DNA of 64,000 bases from Aquanectria penicillioides. Its lineage: Eukaryota; Ascomycota; Sordariomycetes; Hypocreales; Nectriaceae. Made by a program: the position numbers and the translations under genes. Under the pieces are notes generated by a model that saw only the letters and a list, made by a program, of their open reading frames with translations, made no database searches and was not told the origin of the DNA. The stretch covers positions 6,882,001 to 6,946,000 of the forward strand of contig PYIU01000002.1 in the NCBI GenBank assembly GCA_003415625.1, written 5' to 3'. The first letter of the stretch is position 1. Each line of letters begins with the position of its first letter. Below are positions 23,551 to 37,084 of the stretch, one piece after another.

Positions 23551-23608
23551 GGCGTGTGCTTGTGTGTGTGTGTGTGTCTGTGTGTGTCTGTCTGTGTGTG
23601 TGTGTGCG
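23551..23608. repeat. (GT)n-rich microsatellite
   Basis: TG/TCTG dinucleotide-type repeat. It is followed at 23643-23673 by a GA-rich tract and at 23757-23772 by poly-A. Confidence 0.9.
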
Positions 23609-24786
23609 CTGTGATGGGCAGTCCGCCGCCAAACTCGCAAGGCGGGGAGAGAGTGAGGGAGAGAGAGAGAGGGCGAGTGAGGAGGGAGGAAAAGGGGGTA
23701 CGCGGAACCGACAAGAGTGACAAGCATCACGGTAGTCCAGCTCAGGCAGAGGGCCAAAAAAAAAAAAAAAGGAAAGCGAAAGGGGAGGGAGCAAGAAAAA
23801 CAACAAAAAGAAAAAAATGAAAAAGAACGGTTTGTCAACGTGCCTGGGCAATGCAGTGTGTCCGTAATAATGTGCGTGTAAGTCGATCCGATTCTTGGAG
23901 GGGAGTGACTATATCCGGTCAGCGCTGATTGGGCTGATTGGGGGGCTGCAACGACGGGGATCGATAGTGGTGTGCAGGGGTGCAGACGGCAAGGTGCAGG
24001 GGTGCCGGTAGTGGACATGGCCCACGGCGCGGGCGGGATCAGCTGGATGGTCGGGGACCAGCCCATGACAAGCCCTTGGCCAGCCCAGCGCTGCTCGCGC
24101 TGGCGCAGGCGCTGGAGCCCTCTCTGGACACCTGGACAATGGCCGGTCCAAAGCCCAGTGGAACCCTGAGGCCCTAACAAGGCCGAAGAGGGTCGCGAGA
24201 GGGTCGGCGAGGGCCCGCTAGACCACTCACCAACGCGCGGTTCCAACCGTGCTGGCCCCCGTCCCGTCTTCCGTCCTCCCGTCTCCATCTCGTGTCCAGC
24301 GTCAAGCACTAACACGCTCAGGCGTGCCTCAAACTTTCTGCCCGTCTGCCATCTCCCGTCCATCATTTGGCACTAAATTTGGATGCCGCTGCGCGCAAAG
24401 GGGGAGGCTGGACGAAACTGGAGACTGGAGACGCTGCGAGGTGGAGCAACACGGCCTGCGTGTGCAAGGGAAAACCAGAAGGAAAAAAATAAACCGTACC
24501 CAACGCACCAAGCTGCTGAAATGACGGCCAACGAGTCGCTCCGTGCGTAGAACTCTAGATCACCGTCGCCCGAAATTGCGATGGGGTATGGGGTTCCCGA
24601 CTGACTGACAGATAGATCTGTTGGGCTAGCGCTCAAACGTCAGAGTTCCCGGCGATCGCAGCGATGCCACAACGGGTCACTCAAGAGAGGCTTAGAGTGA
24701 TTTGGGGGGGAATCACCAGACCACCTCAATATCGTGAGCTCTGTTGCGCCCTTGGTTTTGGTTGCAGCGCGTCCAACTTTGTTGGT

Positions 24787-24851
24787 CACCACCACCACCA
24801 CCACCAGCTTGAGCAAGATACACCACCACCACCGCCGCCGCCGCCGCCGCC
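24787..24851. repeat. Trinucleotide repeat (CAC)n/(CCG)n
   Basis: CAC repeats, a short interruption, then CAC changing to CCG. In one plus-strand frame this would read as poly-His and poly-Pro, but no gene surrounds it. Confidence 0.85.
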
Positions 24852-25276
24852 CAAAGGAACTGGGGGTGGGGAGAATGACGCTTTGGGTGGACGTCAGCTC
24901 AACAAGGAGGGCCCTGCGCCTCGGAGAGCTGGGGTTCCGCGTTCCCCAACAGGGATCAGGCTTGAAAGGGGATGTCGGTCGGTCGAGAGCAGTGGCCAGG
25001 GCAGGGAACAAACGATCGATGATCTCCTCTCCAGGGACTTTGAGTCAAATCTGTCAAATCCATTCCAATCAGCCACTCGTTGCTTTTCCCAATCCCATCT
25101 GCACGCAACCTCTCGGTCAATCATGGCCGGGTCTGAGACACGTTCTCCCGTTTTGCGACAGGAAACATCGGATCGTTTCTTCTACCTCCGTGTGCCTCGA
25201 TCATCCACCAGCTGCAACCCCGTCCATCCCGGCTGCAACAGCCCACTCCCGCTCCAGAGAGATCCAAGGTACACCA

Positions 25277-25292
25277 CAAAAAAAAAAAAAAA
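25277..25292. repeat. Poly-A tract
   Basis: An A homopolymer followed by an A/G-rich stretch that produces spurious Lys-rich reading frames. Confidence 0.9.
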
Positions 25293-28200
25293 GAAAGGGG
25301 AATGGAAAAGAAAAGAAAGGAATCAAGAAAAAAGCAAAAGAAAAAGGAAAGAGCCGACTAATAAGAAGCCTATCTTCGGGTGTTGCAGCACTGGCGTCAC
25401 CACGGCTTGGCTTAGGAACAAAAGTAGGGTAGCAAGAAACCTGTCGGACACTTGAGGAGCCGCAATGGCTGGCTACAGGCCCCCGTCTCGGCGGCTCTCT
25501 TGGGGGGGGATTTTCCACTTTGGCTCATGTCCAGCAAGAGACCAGCTAAGAAGGGAGAACGCCATTGCCCAGGATTTGCCCGTGGCTTCTTGGTGGTCAG
25601 GTCGCATTCTTGCACCAGTCTAAGTGGCAAATGGCAGCAATATGATGAGAAACTTAGCGGCAGCTCAGGGGAGCAACGCAGTAAGAAGAGCCAATTTTTT
25701 TTTTTTGGACTCACCCTCGTTGGGGGCCTTGTCAGCGTCGTGCGGGCTTGCCGACGTAGGTCTCGGGGAGAGTGAGATCATAGCGGAAGGGGCACGAGAC
25801 GAGAGGAAAAGAAGGAAAAACTATGATGAAAGGCGAACTCATACTCACGCACGTCTGAAAACCCTTTCACCAGTTCCTCGGGACCATATCGCAACGTCGT
25901 TTGGTGTTTACTAATGTCTTGCCTTGCCAAATTTCCTATCGTGGTAGTGGCGCCCCTTGAACCACCACAGCTGTCAGTGATCTCATACGCGAGCCATAGC
26001 TCATGTCTCACCTAGCAGTTTCTCTTGGATCTCGATTGCCCCTCGATTCCTCAAAGTTGACCGACCTTAGTATCTGCTTTGACACAAGCGGAAGAAACGT
26101 CGCCGCTGCGAGTTTTGTTCGTCTATTTCTTGTTTTTTGGCGTGTTTGTTGCTCTCCTTTTGCTTTAGACACAAGTATAGTATTTGGTGACGTCGTTGTC
26201 GGGATTCCGTTTCTTCAAACCTAAGTTGCTTGGGTCGGTCGAGATGTGAGCCGCGTGGCCAACAATTGAAGAGCAGGTCGGTCGCTAAAGAACGGGGGGA
26301 TACCCTAGGCGTGGGGAACGCCAATGGTTTATAAAACCTGCCCGTCATCGAAATATGCTGGTGAGAAGTGGCTCTGCCAGGGTCTTGTTGTCTTCAATAA
26401 CATCCGATCCATAATTGGCTTGTAGTTCTGTCACCGACGAGTGTGGCCAGGGGATATTTCGTACAAACCAGGTACCCAATCCGCCAATGACCCGCTCTGC
26501 GGGAGATCGCGGTGACTTTTGGTGACCCTGGCCCTGTCCCCTGCCACCCCGATTGAGCAACGCTCGATCTGGTTGTGTGGCCTTTGGAGCTCGTGGAAAT
26601 GTCCCATCCGCCTAGCCAAATTACGTCTGTTGCCGGGGTGTATGTGCAGGATGCGACTGTGCGATACGGTTGAACAAAGCCTCTACGACCACGCCACCTC
26701 GGCTCCTGAGGGAAATCCCGGTTCTGCTCATGGACAGAAAACATCGTATCGCATCTCTCGCCCGATTCGCATTTCCTTCGGCGTTCTTGAGGGCCGGGGG
26801 GACCAGCCAGGCCTTGGCTGCTCTGAATGGGGGACCAGAAACACAGGAAGCCTGGGGGAGCGGGTGTGCGATCTGCACAGGGGACCAGGGTCAATTGTCG
26901 CCAGGGTTGTCCCGGCCACGACGTGGGGATCGCCAATGCCTGCGGTGTCAAAGCTACGGAGCTACAGCACTAGCTCGGCTTGATTACCAGTGGGCAGGAA
27001 ATAGCAAAGTGCTGCAGCCCAACTATTAGGTTCACGATAGATGGCGCACGCGGGCCGCTCTGATGGGGATGCCACTAGGGTTTAGTTGAGCTGTCGAGCT
27101 TGTCCCTGCGAGCCGGGTCGGCAATTGTTCCAATGTCTGAGCACCCGAGTAGCTATTGGCATTGTCGTGGAGACGGTCATTTCTCCCATTGAATCTCCGT
27201 ATTGGGGCGGACCTGCTTGGCCAGCTGACTCGCCGTGCATGGTGCACCACTAGCCAGCCAGTTAGCCTCAGAACGCGACCTTCCCATCCCGATACAAGAA
27301 TATCGTATCGCAAGCCCATACCATCAACCATCACAGATCAAGGCTTGCATGAAGCGGTATTGCTTTTCTGTGATTACTCTTCGCCACGCGGTGGTTGCAA
27401 ATGGTGGATGTGTCGCCCATCTCATCGCACTGGAGGTCTGTACCATCAGCTCGTCGGCGTGGCCTGGGAGACTTGGAGTTTTGCGAGTGACACGGCCGCA
27501 ACCAATTATCCAACAATCCGGAACTGTTTATCACCACAATCAGGCGCCTATTCAAAGTGAAGCAGGTGTCCAATAAATTCCGCCAACCGACATCAAGGAC
27601 ATTTCCGCGGCCGCCAAAAGATCGGGTCGCCGAGATAACCGACTAGTATTCTGCGTCCGCTCGCCTAAGTCGGGATCCAACTTGTTCTTTGTGGCCAAAC
27701 TCATGTTCCAATTGGAGTATTCGCCTCAATGGTGCGTCGCTCGCTCAAGATCTGGCTCACTACCGGATATCCTGAGATCTCATTCAAGCCGTGCTATCCG
27801 GTCCCAATAATCTCGCTTGATCACAGTGGTACCGCATGGTCCGTCATACGCTTTCGTCGTGGTAGCCTGAGATGCACGACTATGTTGGTTAGCACGGTTA
27901 GGTAGCACCCAGAGCCGCGCAGCATGCGAGCACCATCCCAACGCAAGGGTTTCCTAGCCGCACTTGTCTTTGATCCTGCCCAAGATTCGCCATCCCGACA
28001 GAACGGTGAACATATTAGGTCGAATGAGCCAACGGGCTGGAAGCTCTCATTCTAGTATCTTCGTCGCTGAGATAGCACATGGGATGCCGCACGTGCATGT
28101 CTCAAGGCTGATGAACTGGAGGTGCGCAGACCAGAGTAATACCAGTGTAAGCACAAGTTGCAACATTAATAAAGACATGAAATTTGTAGAGGAAAACGGG

Positions 28201-31200
28201 TTCAAAACAAATCATAGGTAAACTGCGTCCTGGATTGCTTTGTTCATTCTCTCCACGATGAAATCTTGACAGCAAGATCTACCACATAACTTTGAATTTG
28301 GCGTCATTGGACACAGTCTTGCGTCCCGAGTCTGTTTGAAGGATGATGTCAAACCCATGCTTCATGATGTGCGGATTCAGTTAATGGCCATTGATGGAGT
28401 TTGGATGTGTGCCACCCATCAACATCTGCTGCCACCCGTTTCTTATTGCAGGGACGGTGGAGGCGAATACCAACTTTGCGAGTACCCTATATTCATTTGG
28501 GAATCATATTCCATCATCTTTTTAATGAAACCGCATCAGCAGTGGCTTGGAGTTTTTTTTTTTCTTCCTTTCTGCCAACTGAAAGCCTAAAACCAAACAT
28601 CAGAAGCCCACGAGGGAGGGTGTGGCAAGATGGTTGTGCAAGTGCTGCAGCCACTGTCGCGGCTGCTCGGTTCCAGCCGAGAGTCATTTCTCATGGGCAC
28701 ATGTTGCCCATGAGATAGATAGATCATCCATCATCGCCGTATACATTTGTATGGTTGATAATGATCTAGGTGTCGCTGGAGAGGTCGTTCAACCTTGGAT
28801 GAACGCGGGCCAAGGCTGACGACCAGGGCTGTAAGCGTCTGTCCCTCCACATAGAACAAGGGCTTGTCCATCATCCACCCCAGCAAGTTGGCGGCTGAAA
28901 GCCATTGAGCAAACATCTATGGCAAATTGTTCGAACTTCCAACAATTTAATCCATGTATCCTTCGCAAGGGCCTCGAGTCGCCCGAAATAACCATTTTCC
29001 CCATGAAATGGGGCGTACAAGCGAGTAACGACTCGCTGTAGCGCCCTATTGAGGCTGTTGACTCCTCGAGATCATGCACGTAAAGTGGCACGTACCTCAC
29101 ACCGAGCAGATCTGGCACGCCCACGCAACCCTTGCCCGCCCGGTTCCTTATAGGCTCTCAGCTCAAGCACTGTGGTGGTGACACCCGGCCGTGCGCGCGT
29201 CGTCCAGGGTTCCAATGGGACGGGCTGCTTGGTGTGGCACCAGTATGTCGGGTCGGAAGCCCATGCTTGAAGCACACCTGGATCGGCGCTTGCCATCGGA
29301 CCCTGGAGTTTGGATGGTGCACAGCTGGCCAGTACGACTGTGATGGGATGCAAGCCCAGTGATGCTGCGAGTATCGGATGCGTACCTTGCGCTCTCTCGA
29401 GGTCGGCCAGTAACGATGGCATGCAGCATTGCCCTCGGGGCAGAGGCTTCGCTAACCAGTCCCGTTTTCGGATACGTGCAGGATCTTCTGGGCCGGTCCA
29501 GATGCAGTTTGTCTCGTCTCCCGCATCCGCTTCTGCAAGGCGTGGTTGTACTGTGGATGGGACGTGCATTTCGCTACTCGATGCGCCTCTCAAGTCATGT
29601 AAGGAGAGTGGGCGACGATGGAATTCATGTGCAAATAGAGGAGAAGGGAGGGTCCGAGGAATTAATCCGACCCTCTCGGCGACATGTGGAAGTTTGTCAA
29701 GGAAGGAGCCAACTTCTTACGCCATATTGTGTAGCAGACCGATTTAGACTTGTTTCGTCTCCAATTGAGGCCGGCTCGCAACACGCACTAAAACTCGTAA
29801 CAAAGGCTATTGTAGTTCCCGAATCAGTGCCCTATTTCCATTGTTTCGACCTTTACTCGATCCGGGTTGCATGTTGTTATCTCCGACTTTGGCTATTCTC
29901 ATAGTGGGACGGACCACTTCATCATGGTCAACCTCACCTCACGCCCACACGGGGAGCCTGAGCTATCTTCATGGTGTACACCATCCATCGCTCTCACAAT
30001 CGCCCTCACAATCGCCATCGGCCACGCATGAGACTGCTCCTCCCCCTCACATTCCTCTTCCCACACCCTTGTCCCGGTACGGAGGTAGGTCGACGCCCCG
30101 TCTCCCGTGATGCGCTGCAAATACGTACTCTAAACAGACACTTTCTTCATGCCCAAGCCAGCGCCAGCAATTGACCTCACGGTGACGAACATGGCGGCAC
30201 GGATGCTTCAGGCCTAGGATCCCCCGCACCCAGTCGGGTCAAGTGGTTGGTGGCCCAGTTGAACTTGGGGTTACACCACGGCGCCTCGACTGGCATAGCG
30301 GAAAGTCGGGAGCTCAGTTTCAACGGCCGAGCTGACCAGTCGTGTGACTGCACGATTCTGGGTGAGAACACGGCCAATTATGGCTTTGTTGAGATGCAAT
30401 GGCGATGAGGATGGGTTAGCTCCAGTTGCTCTTTTCGTCCAGCTACACCTTGCATAGCATTTGTTGCTGCCTATGGCAAACTCTAGAGTGAATCTACAGC
30501 TACATACCGCCTTCCACTTCTCCAACATACCAATGCAATACCTTCGGCCTCATCTTGGCGTCCAACATTCAGTTGACCGCTCCTCAGCCGAACTGGTGTC
30601 GTTTCAGGATGCATGCGATCTGATATGCTCCATACCTATACGGCGTAGGAGTCCCCTAGACCAGATCGGCTTGCGACTATGTACAGAACGCCTTGACGCA
30701 CGTCTCGTGCATGAGACACATTCCGCATCGTTGGAGGCCCCCCCTCGCCTTAGGACCCTCAAGAAGGGTCAACAACAACGCCATACTCGCCAGTGCCCGG
30801 GTTTCTGTGTACCTCATCTCATCCTCAACGCTGGCCTCGATCCTGCAGCAACAACGAGGCCGTGCAACAAGCCGCGTTGATCCGACACTGACCTCGGAAG
30901 CAAGTTGTCTCGCCCCGGTCGTTGCGCATCCTACTACCGTCGATTTTTAAAAAACAAAAAAGAAGTTAGTCGACCTTGCAACATGCCATAGGCGGCCGTG
31001 CGACATCAATGACAGGGATGCGGCCATCTCGAGACGCGTGCGCAGTATTACCATGTGTGGTAGTGTACTTGTACACATCAGCCGTCCAAACCGGCTAGTT
31101 GCCCTAGGACGAAAACCCGAGCGCTGTCCATCAAGTCTCTTCGACGAAGGCCCCCCATTGCCAACATTCGATGCAAAAGAGGGCCTCATAAAAAAAGAAA

Positions 31201-34200
31201 ACATACTGCGTCTCGCTAAACTCTTTGTAAAAAAGAAACCTGTTGACCAGTACCAAGAGCCAGTTACGTCGACATGCACCATGGGCTCCTCGGCCATCCC
31301 GATCGTATTCCATTGGTGGTTCCATGTCACATCCCGTATCGGTGAGGCAAAGGGTCATCGCGGACGCGCTGTGAGGTCCCTGAGATTCTAGCACTTTCAT
31401 ATCTGTCGTCGCTCGGGGCTATCTACACCCCCGGTGCCCTGCGGCAGCCCCCTCAAGTCTGTTCAACCAAGCCTCAAGTTGTACCGACACTTCCTGAGCG
31501 TTCGGCAGGCGGAGTGCAGGGCGGTCAATTGGCGCAAGGGGGTGCGCGCAGTTCGGCGTTTGATGTTATCTCTTTCTCAGGCCCTCGTCCCCTTTCGCAT
31601 AGTTTGGCCTATCCGATAGCGATGGACACCGGAGATCGAAATTCGGGGACGAAAGGCTTACAACACAGGAATTCAATTCAAATCCGCGGCACAGGAGGTT
31701 TTTTGCCAAGTCGACCCGGCATCACCCAACTTGGGCAATGGTCCGTCAAGGGCCTTTGGTGCACCGTGACCAAGTTCTTCCCCCACTATGCAGCTAGCAA
31801 GGGTCAGGACTGCACATCCACAGATCTGGGAGTGACTAAAGTTACCAAACCTACCCCCCCTGTCCGCCAGATCTGCAGATTCCCGTCCCAAGCCCAAGCC
31901 GAACAAGGAGAAGAGTGGTGCCCCAGCCAAAACACTTTTCCCCCCTTTCAGTATTTTCCAGGCACTACAGGCGCCAAAAAGTCGAGCTGCGGAGACATGG
32001 AAAGAAGCCACATTTTTGCTTCCCAGGCTTGGGCACAGTATCCTTGTTTCCAGGGCGTTCAGTTACTGACCGAGCCCACTTAGTAATTTGGCCATCCGGT
32101 GAGGGTTACCACAAGCGTTTCGATAGTCCTAGAAGCCGTCCTTCTGGGAGGATAGAAATGGCCAACAAGGAAGCTTGCAAATATCTGTCCCCCCGCTTCA
32201 ATATCCCTTGAAGTTGACGTGGAACTTTTGAAGGTTGTCAGACTGTGATGGTGCAAAAAGGGAAGAGGTGCTGTCAATCCCCTACACATGCACAGGCTGA
32301 TCGTCACATCCCATCCTACAGTCTCGCAGCAAAAGGTCGTAGAATAAATAAGTTGAGAAGGCCATAGCAGCATTCGTTGCGCCCTGGTCAGTCACATTTC
32401 GCCAGGGTTGGGTGACTAGGCGGTCCTTTAGGGCGAGGGGTGGGAAGAAGGGAAAAGAAATAACTATCTGGCGCATTTCCCCCTTAAAGACCTGACGGGC
32501 ATGAGAGCGGGAGGGAAGTACGGAGTACCTAAGCTTAATCTGTCCGTTTCCAGTCAAGCCTGATCAACCGGTGCTACCCTAGACCAGCCATTCACGATTC
32601 TGAATCCTGTGCTTTTAATTTTCAGTATTTTCAGCGCCATCTTCGCTGATGAAAATACTACCCGAAGGTCTTTCTTGATGGAAAAGGGTGTCAGTGAATA
32701 ATATCTAGGAGAAGAGTCGGTTTTCTCGGTGTTTCAACTCGGGGAAAGATCGTGTGTGCGTTTGGCACTAAATAAAAGCGGTGACTAAACAGGCTGGGGA
32801 GTGAGCATGGCTAGTTATGGCCTATCAAGGTCGTAACGCCGATCCAGGCAGAACACCTACCTATCGACAGACGCGACAAATATTCTGTTTCCTAGACTAA
32901 GATCTTCAAGGATACCGGCATTGGGTTGTGATGAGGTCGCCTCCCATAATTTTATTGACATCCAAGAGGCCTGCTAACCTATTGAATCAGATAAGCTACT
33001 ACACAGCACACAGGTATCGGAGTATCAGAGGAGGATGCGAGCAAGTTTAGCAGCTACAAGTGGAAATGCCACACGATGTCTCCCTCTGACAGAACCAACG
33101 AATTTCTAGCGTGGAATCTGATTTTCCGTCCTGGGTCCCCACTGAGATCCTACCACATGCACGAGGAGTGACGGGCAGCTCCCCGAGTCAGGATATCCTT
33201 GCCAGCCAACAAAAGGCTGAAGTCTAGCTGGGGGTTTAGTGTACATCGTCGGGGTTGCAGAGTGACAAATGGCTGCATCGCGCAGAAGCGTGAATACGAA
33301 TCCTCCCTTGCCCAAGAGCATATCGATTGCAGCCGGTGACGCCGATGGCAACATCACGCCTGTACGGCGTCATGGTGACAACGCAACTGCTATTGATGGC
33401 GGGAAAGGCAAACCGAAGGGGCAGCAGGAGAAAAACAAAAAAACAAAAAGAATATCGAGTTGTGACCAGTGCATTACGGATAGATCTCATGATTTTTCTT
33501 TCGTTTTGCGACACAGTGGAAGCGAGGCGGCAAGTGCAAATGTGCAATACGTCTGCGGCTAGCGATGTGGTGTTGAGAAGTGATTATGAGTGACTCTAGA
33601 TGATCAGCGTTCCTCCTCCGCCTAGCTCTGTGCCAAGCAGACTGCCCTTGCATGCACCACGGTGTTGGCAATTACGGTTGCAGCCGGTCCATCTCTAGGT
33701 CAGGGGATCATGGCACCGAGAGCCAGGTCCACGATTGAAAGGAAGCACCCACAGACACGGAGCCACAGATGCATCACGGGCTCGTATGATGGAGGCAGGT
33801 GAGCCGAGTGCAGGCTACGAGGAAGCGATGTAGCCCCCTCCCTTCCCCCCGGGCCAACGATTTCTGATATGTGACCTGGAGGAGGAGTGCACGTCCGATG
33901 GCCACTTTGGCTCTTCAGCATGGCCAGCGCCAAAGGCCAATGGGGTCGTTGCTTGACCTGCAGATGTGTAACCTCCTCGACAGAGGCCGGCCAGGGACGC
34001 CACCACGACAAAAAGGTCTGAGCGTTCCTTTGCAGCAATAAGTCGAGTTACATTCCAAGCATCCAGGCCGAGCATTCGCAGCCAGTCCCCTTCTCTCGGC
34101 ATCTGGATGCTTCTTAAAAAAAAAAAGCAAACAAGGCTCTGGGCAACCAACCCCGAACGGTGGCATGCTGCACACTGAGTTTCTTTTGCGGCCCCCCCTT

Positions 34201-34339
34201 CTTTCTCCCCCCCGAAAAAGCAACTTGGGCCGCTCAGAAACTCTGTCCCTCGCCATCGCCCGCATAACATCTCTCGCCGCTGGACATGGCGCCAGGACTG
34301 CGCACCTTCGCATTTGGGACTCGCCCACGTATCGCGCTC

Positions 34340-34375
34340 GCCATCCGCCATCCGCCATCCGCCATCCGCCATCCG
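34340..34375. repeat. Tandem 7-bp repeat (CCGCCAT)n
   Basis: Five near-perfect copies. On the minus strand they create a spurious repetitive frame of MADGGWR type. Confidence 0.9.
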
Positions 34376-35596
34376 GCCTACGGGACCCTATCAGCGGTTG
34401 CTTGGCAGCTTTCCAGGCCTCGAGTCGACTGGCTACGGACGATCCGTGTGGGGACCCTGGCAATTTCGCATGACGCGCTGATCGCTCACCGTGGCGGCTT
34501 GACCCCTGTCCAGCTGTCAAAGGTGCAGCCCATCACCTAACGCCAACCTGGGGCCCTTCTGGGTGGCCACTGGGTGGACCGGGGAACCAACTCCCACCGG
34601 ACACTAACGGCTGAGAGGTTGTCGATACTTTGAACCGAGGAGGGGCTGGGCTCAGGTGAGGCGTGGAGGAGATGCCATATCTGGCTCGCATCCGCCAGGC
34701 GTTCAGCTGATGTTGGGGAGAACTGGGGGGGCGGACGAACTGACAGAGCCTGCGAGTGTGTGCGAGTGTGCAAGTGTGCAAGTGCGTGGGGGGTTCCAGG
34801 ACCCCTTGCCCGCCTGCCAGCCTGACAGAGGGAGACGGACGGCTTCCGGGCACCTCTCGGTGCCGTTGGATGCGGAGTATGAACTGTGAGGCGGCCGTGT
34901 CTTGCCTTACGGCGGCAGTGGGTGTTTGGTGAGACACGGGAGTGTCAACCAGGGTGCAAGATCTGGGTCGAGAGTGGCTTAGGCTTGGCTGACCAGCCAC
35001 ACGAACTTGGAGCCGACGGCGATAACAATTGGGATGCCCGAGTGACGCCCAGAGTGACGAGATGTGATGACGATGGATAGGCACGATTTATGACCTGCTT
35101 CTGCTGGTTACGCGTCGCCACGGCCACAACTGTGTGAGGTGACGATGCCGCCAGTTGCCAGCCCCGCGATATGCGAAATGGCTCCCTCACAGAAAGTCTC
35201 TGGGCCTCGGCGACCTCGGCTTCTCGGGCGTGCTATCCGTGAGACATCGTCAGAGCACCGAATTGCAAAGACGACTGCGAGACGCCACATGATGGCCCAA
35301 GACCGGATGGCTGGTATTTGGACAGCCGGATTAGATAGCCTCGTAAGAAAACTCGGAGTGGTTTGAGGGGAAACTGGCCACCCGCAAGGCCGCATCTCTT
35401 CCCAACCTCAGCGGCTACCATACCTCCCTATCTCGCCGAGACACACATAGGCGGGCCCCCTTCTCCCTCATCACCGCCATTCAATGATGGTATAGGGAAC
35501 GGCCCCGGAGAGGCTTGAACTCTGCAGAGAGGCACGGAGTTCAGCCAACACCTGAGACAGTCCTCTAGAACACCTACAACGTGCTATACGTCTCGT

Positions 35597-35626
35597 GGTG
35601 TGTATGTGTGTGTGTGTGTGTGTGTC
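35597..35626. repeat. (GT)n microsatellite
   Basis: A TG dinucleotide run with one TA interruption. Confidence 0.9.
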
Positions 35627-37084
35627 TGGCTTTCAAAGCTTTCCGCGTCGGAGAGATCCTGCCATAGCGCCCTAGAGACCCTTAGTTTCCTACCCTTTCC
35701 GGCCATGGTCGACGTGTTGGATTGGGACGGGCTCGGACCTTTCCTGGCCTGCATCTGAGGGTCCTGAGACAAGTTGGACCGCCTCGTAGAGAATATAGTT
35801 TGATGTAGTTGAACACGCAACCTTGCTGTAAGGCCGTTGCCAACGATCGACGGGAAGCCATTTATCACGCGCTTGGGCATTCTAAACTGGAAGCGGTGTG
35901 GATGACCCTTCCCTCGGCGATAAAGTTGCCTGATATTCCAGACGACCAATGTCGATCTAGTCCGCTCTGACGGTGACGAAACCGCCGCACACAGTCTGTG
36001 GGTCACGGCTCTGTGTTGTTAGTTTTCCTGCAGGAACTATGAGGCGATGTAACTGGGTACCCGACGAAACTAGGCAATCCCTTCAATGAGAAAAGTATAA
36101 CTACTAAGTCGGTGTGCGGGAAACTCACCAATCAATATCAACATTATGCATGTAGATCCTGGTGCTGCGGTTTCAGCCATAGCCTACTGCTGTCTTAGAT
36201 TTTTTTTATTTTTTTCGCCTACGTTTTCTCAGCCCACTGGACAGATTTTTTTTTTTTTTCACAGAATTCCTCGTCTGTTGGGAAAGAACCCGTGAATTCC
36301 CATGTTGTGAGGTTGGGCGGTGATGCTATTCAGAGAGGGGGGTGAGGGCAAACGGACACAGGCGGTCATGCCGACTTGCAGAGATATTCTAGAAGAGGTT
36401 ACGTTTGATTTTCGTGCCCTGGTGGCAACAGCTGAGGCGAGCGTAGATTAAAGAGAGAGAACAAATCAGAAAAAAGGAAGGAAACTAGGGACTCGCTGGA
36501 TCATGCCGTCCAACATAACTGTGGCATAGTTTTGAAATGGTTCCAAGAAAATTAAGACAGACTGGGTGGTGTTTAAAGGTTAAGGGGATATAGTTTCATC
36601 GAGTGCAAGAACCGTAGACAGTGATGACTTATTCTCTGTGAACTGAAATTATCATTAGAAAACGTAGAATTAGAACAATAAGAAATAGATTGTATTGGGG
36701 TTCTTCTCATAAACCCGGCATGAAGTTCAAGTCATAACTACCTCGCGTTGATGGTGATAGGGAAGAAAAGCACCAAAATTTCAGTCCAGGTCAATAAAAT
36801 GGACACAATCACGCCAAATAAGCTGTTTAAAATATAAATAGAATTTATGAGCGAAACCTTGTTCTTAATAAAAGGATTTGTATAGTACTCATACTCTATC
36901 TTGAAGACTAGATGTCATGATGAAGCTATCTCGCCCATCAACAACCTCACACATTCCCACCTGACTCAATCCACAACCAATACAATAGGATACTACGAAA
37001 AAATTTACGAAAACTTTGTATAAAAGAACCTCAGTCATAATCTACATGACACAAATCTATAATACATAAGTTCTATTTAATACC

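Larger units (their letters stand above)
21017..25900 (-). promoter_or_regulatory. Extended gene-free upstream/leader region of the medA-like gene
   Basis: No convincing gene. On the minus strand much of 22,400-24,500 is pyrimidine-rich (CT-rich), as in fungal promoters and long leaders. Low-complexity tracts occur at 23551-23608 (GT), 23643-23673 (GA), 23757-23772 (A), 24787-24851 (CAC/CCG) and 25277-25292 (A). MedA-family genes are known for long leaders with upstream reading frames, so a transcription start several kb upstream is plausible but unproven. Confidence 0.4.
25901..37084. other. Gene desert without recognised feature
   Basis: More than 11 kb were read on both strands. Open frames are short, overlap each other in several frames and carry no family motif. 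No tRNA B-box with a fold, LTR or terminal inverted repeat was recognised, and composition is not conspicuously AT-rich as heavily RIP-mutated repeats would be. Low-complexity pieces are at 34340-34375 and 35597-35626. The last kilobase (36.1-37.08 kb) is AT-rich and is probably the 3' flank of the mucin-like gene. Confidence 0.5.

Noticed and set aside
24664..25455. Plus-strand open frame of 263 codons with poly-His and poly-Pro
   Set aside because: It is created by the CAC/CCG trinucleotide repeat and an A/G-rich tract. No motif is seen and an equally long frame overlaps it.
33815..34520. Overlapping minus-strand frames with MADGGWR repeats
   Set aside because: The repeat peptide is the translation of a 7-bp tandem repeat read through a GC-rich stretch, and neither overlapping frame shows a domain.
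34533..35084. Minus-strand frame of 183 codons
   Set aside because: His/Pro/Arg-rich composition without motif, in the gene desert and overlapped by another frame.
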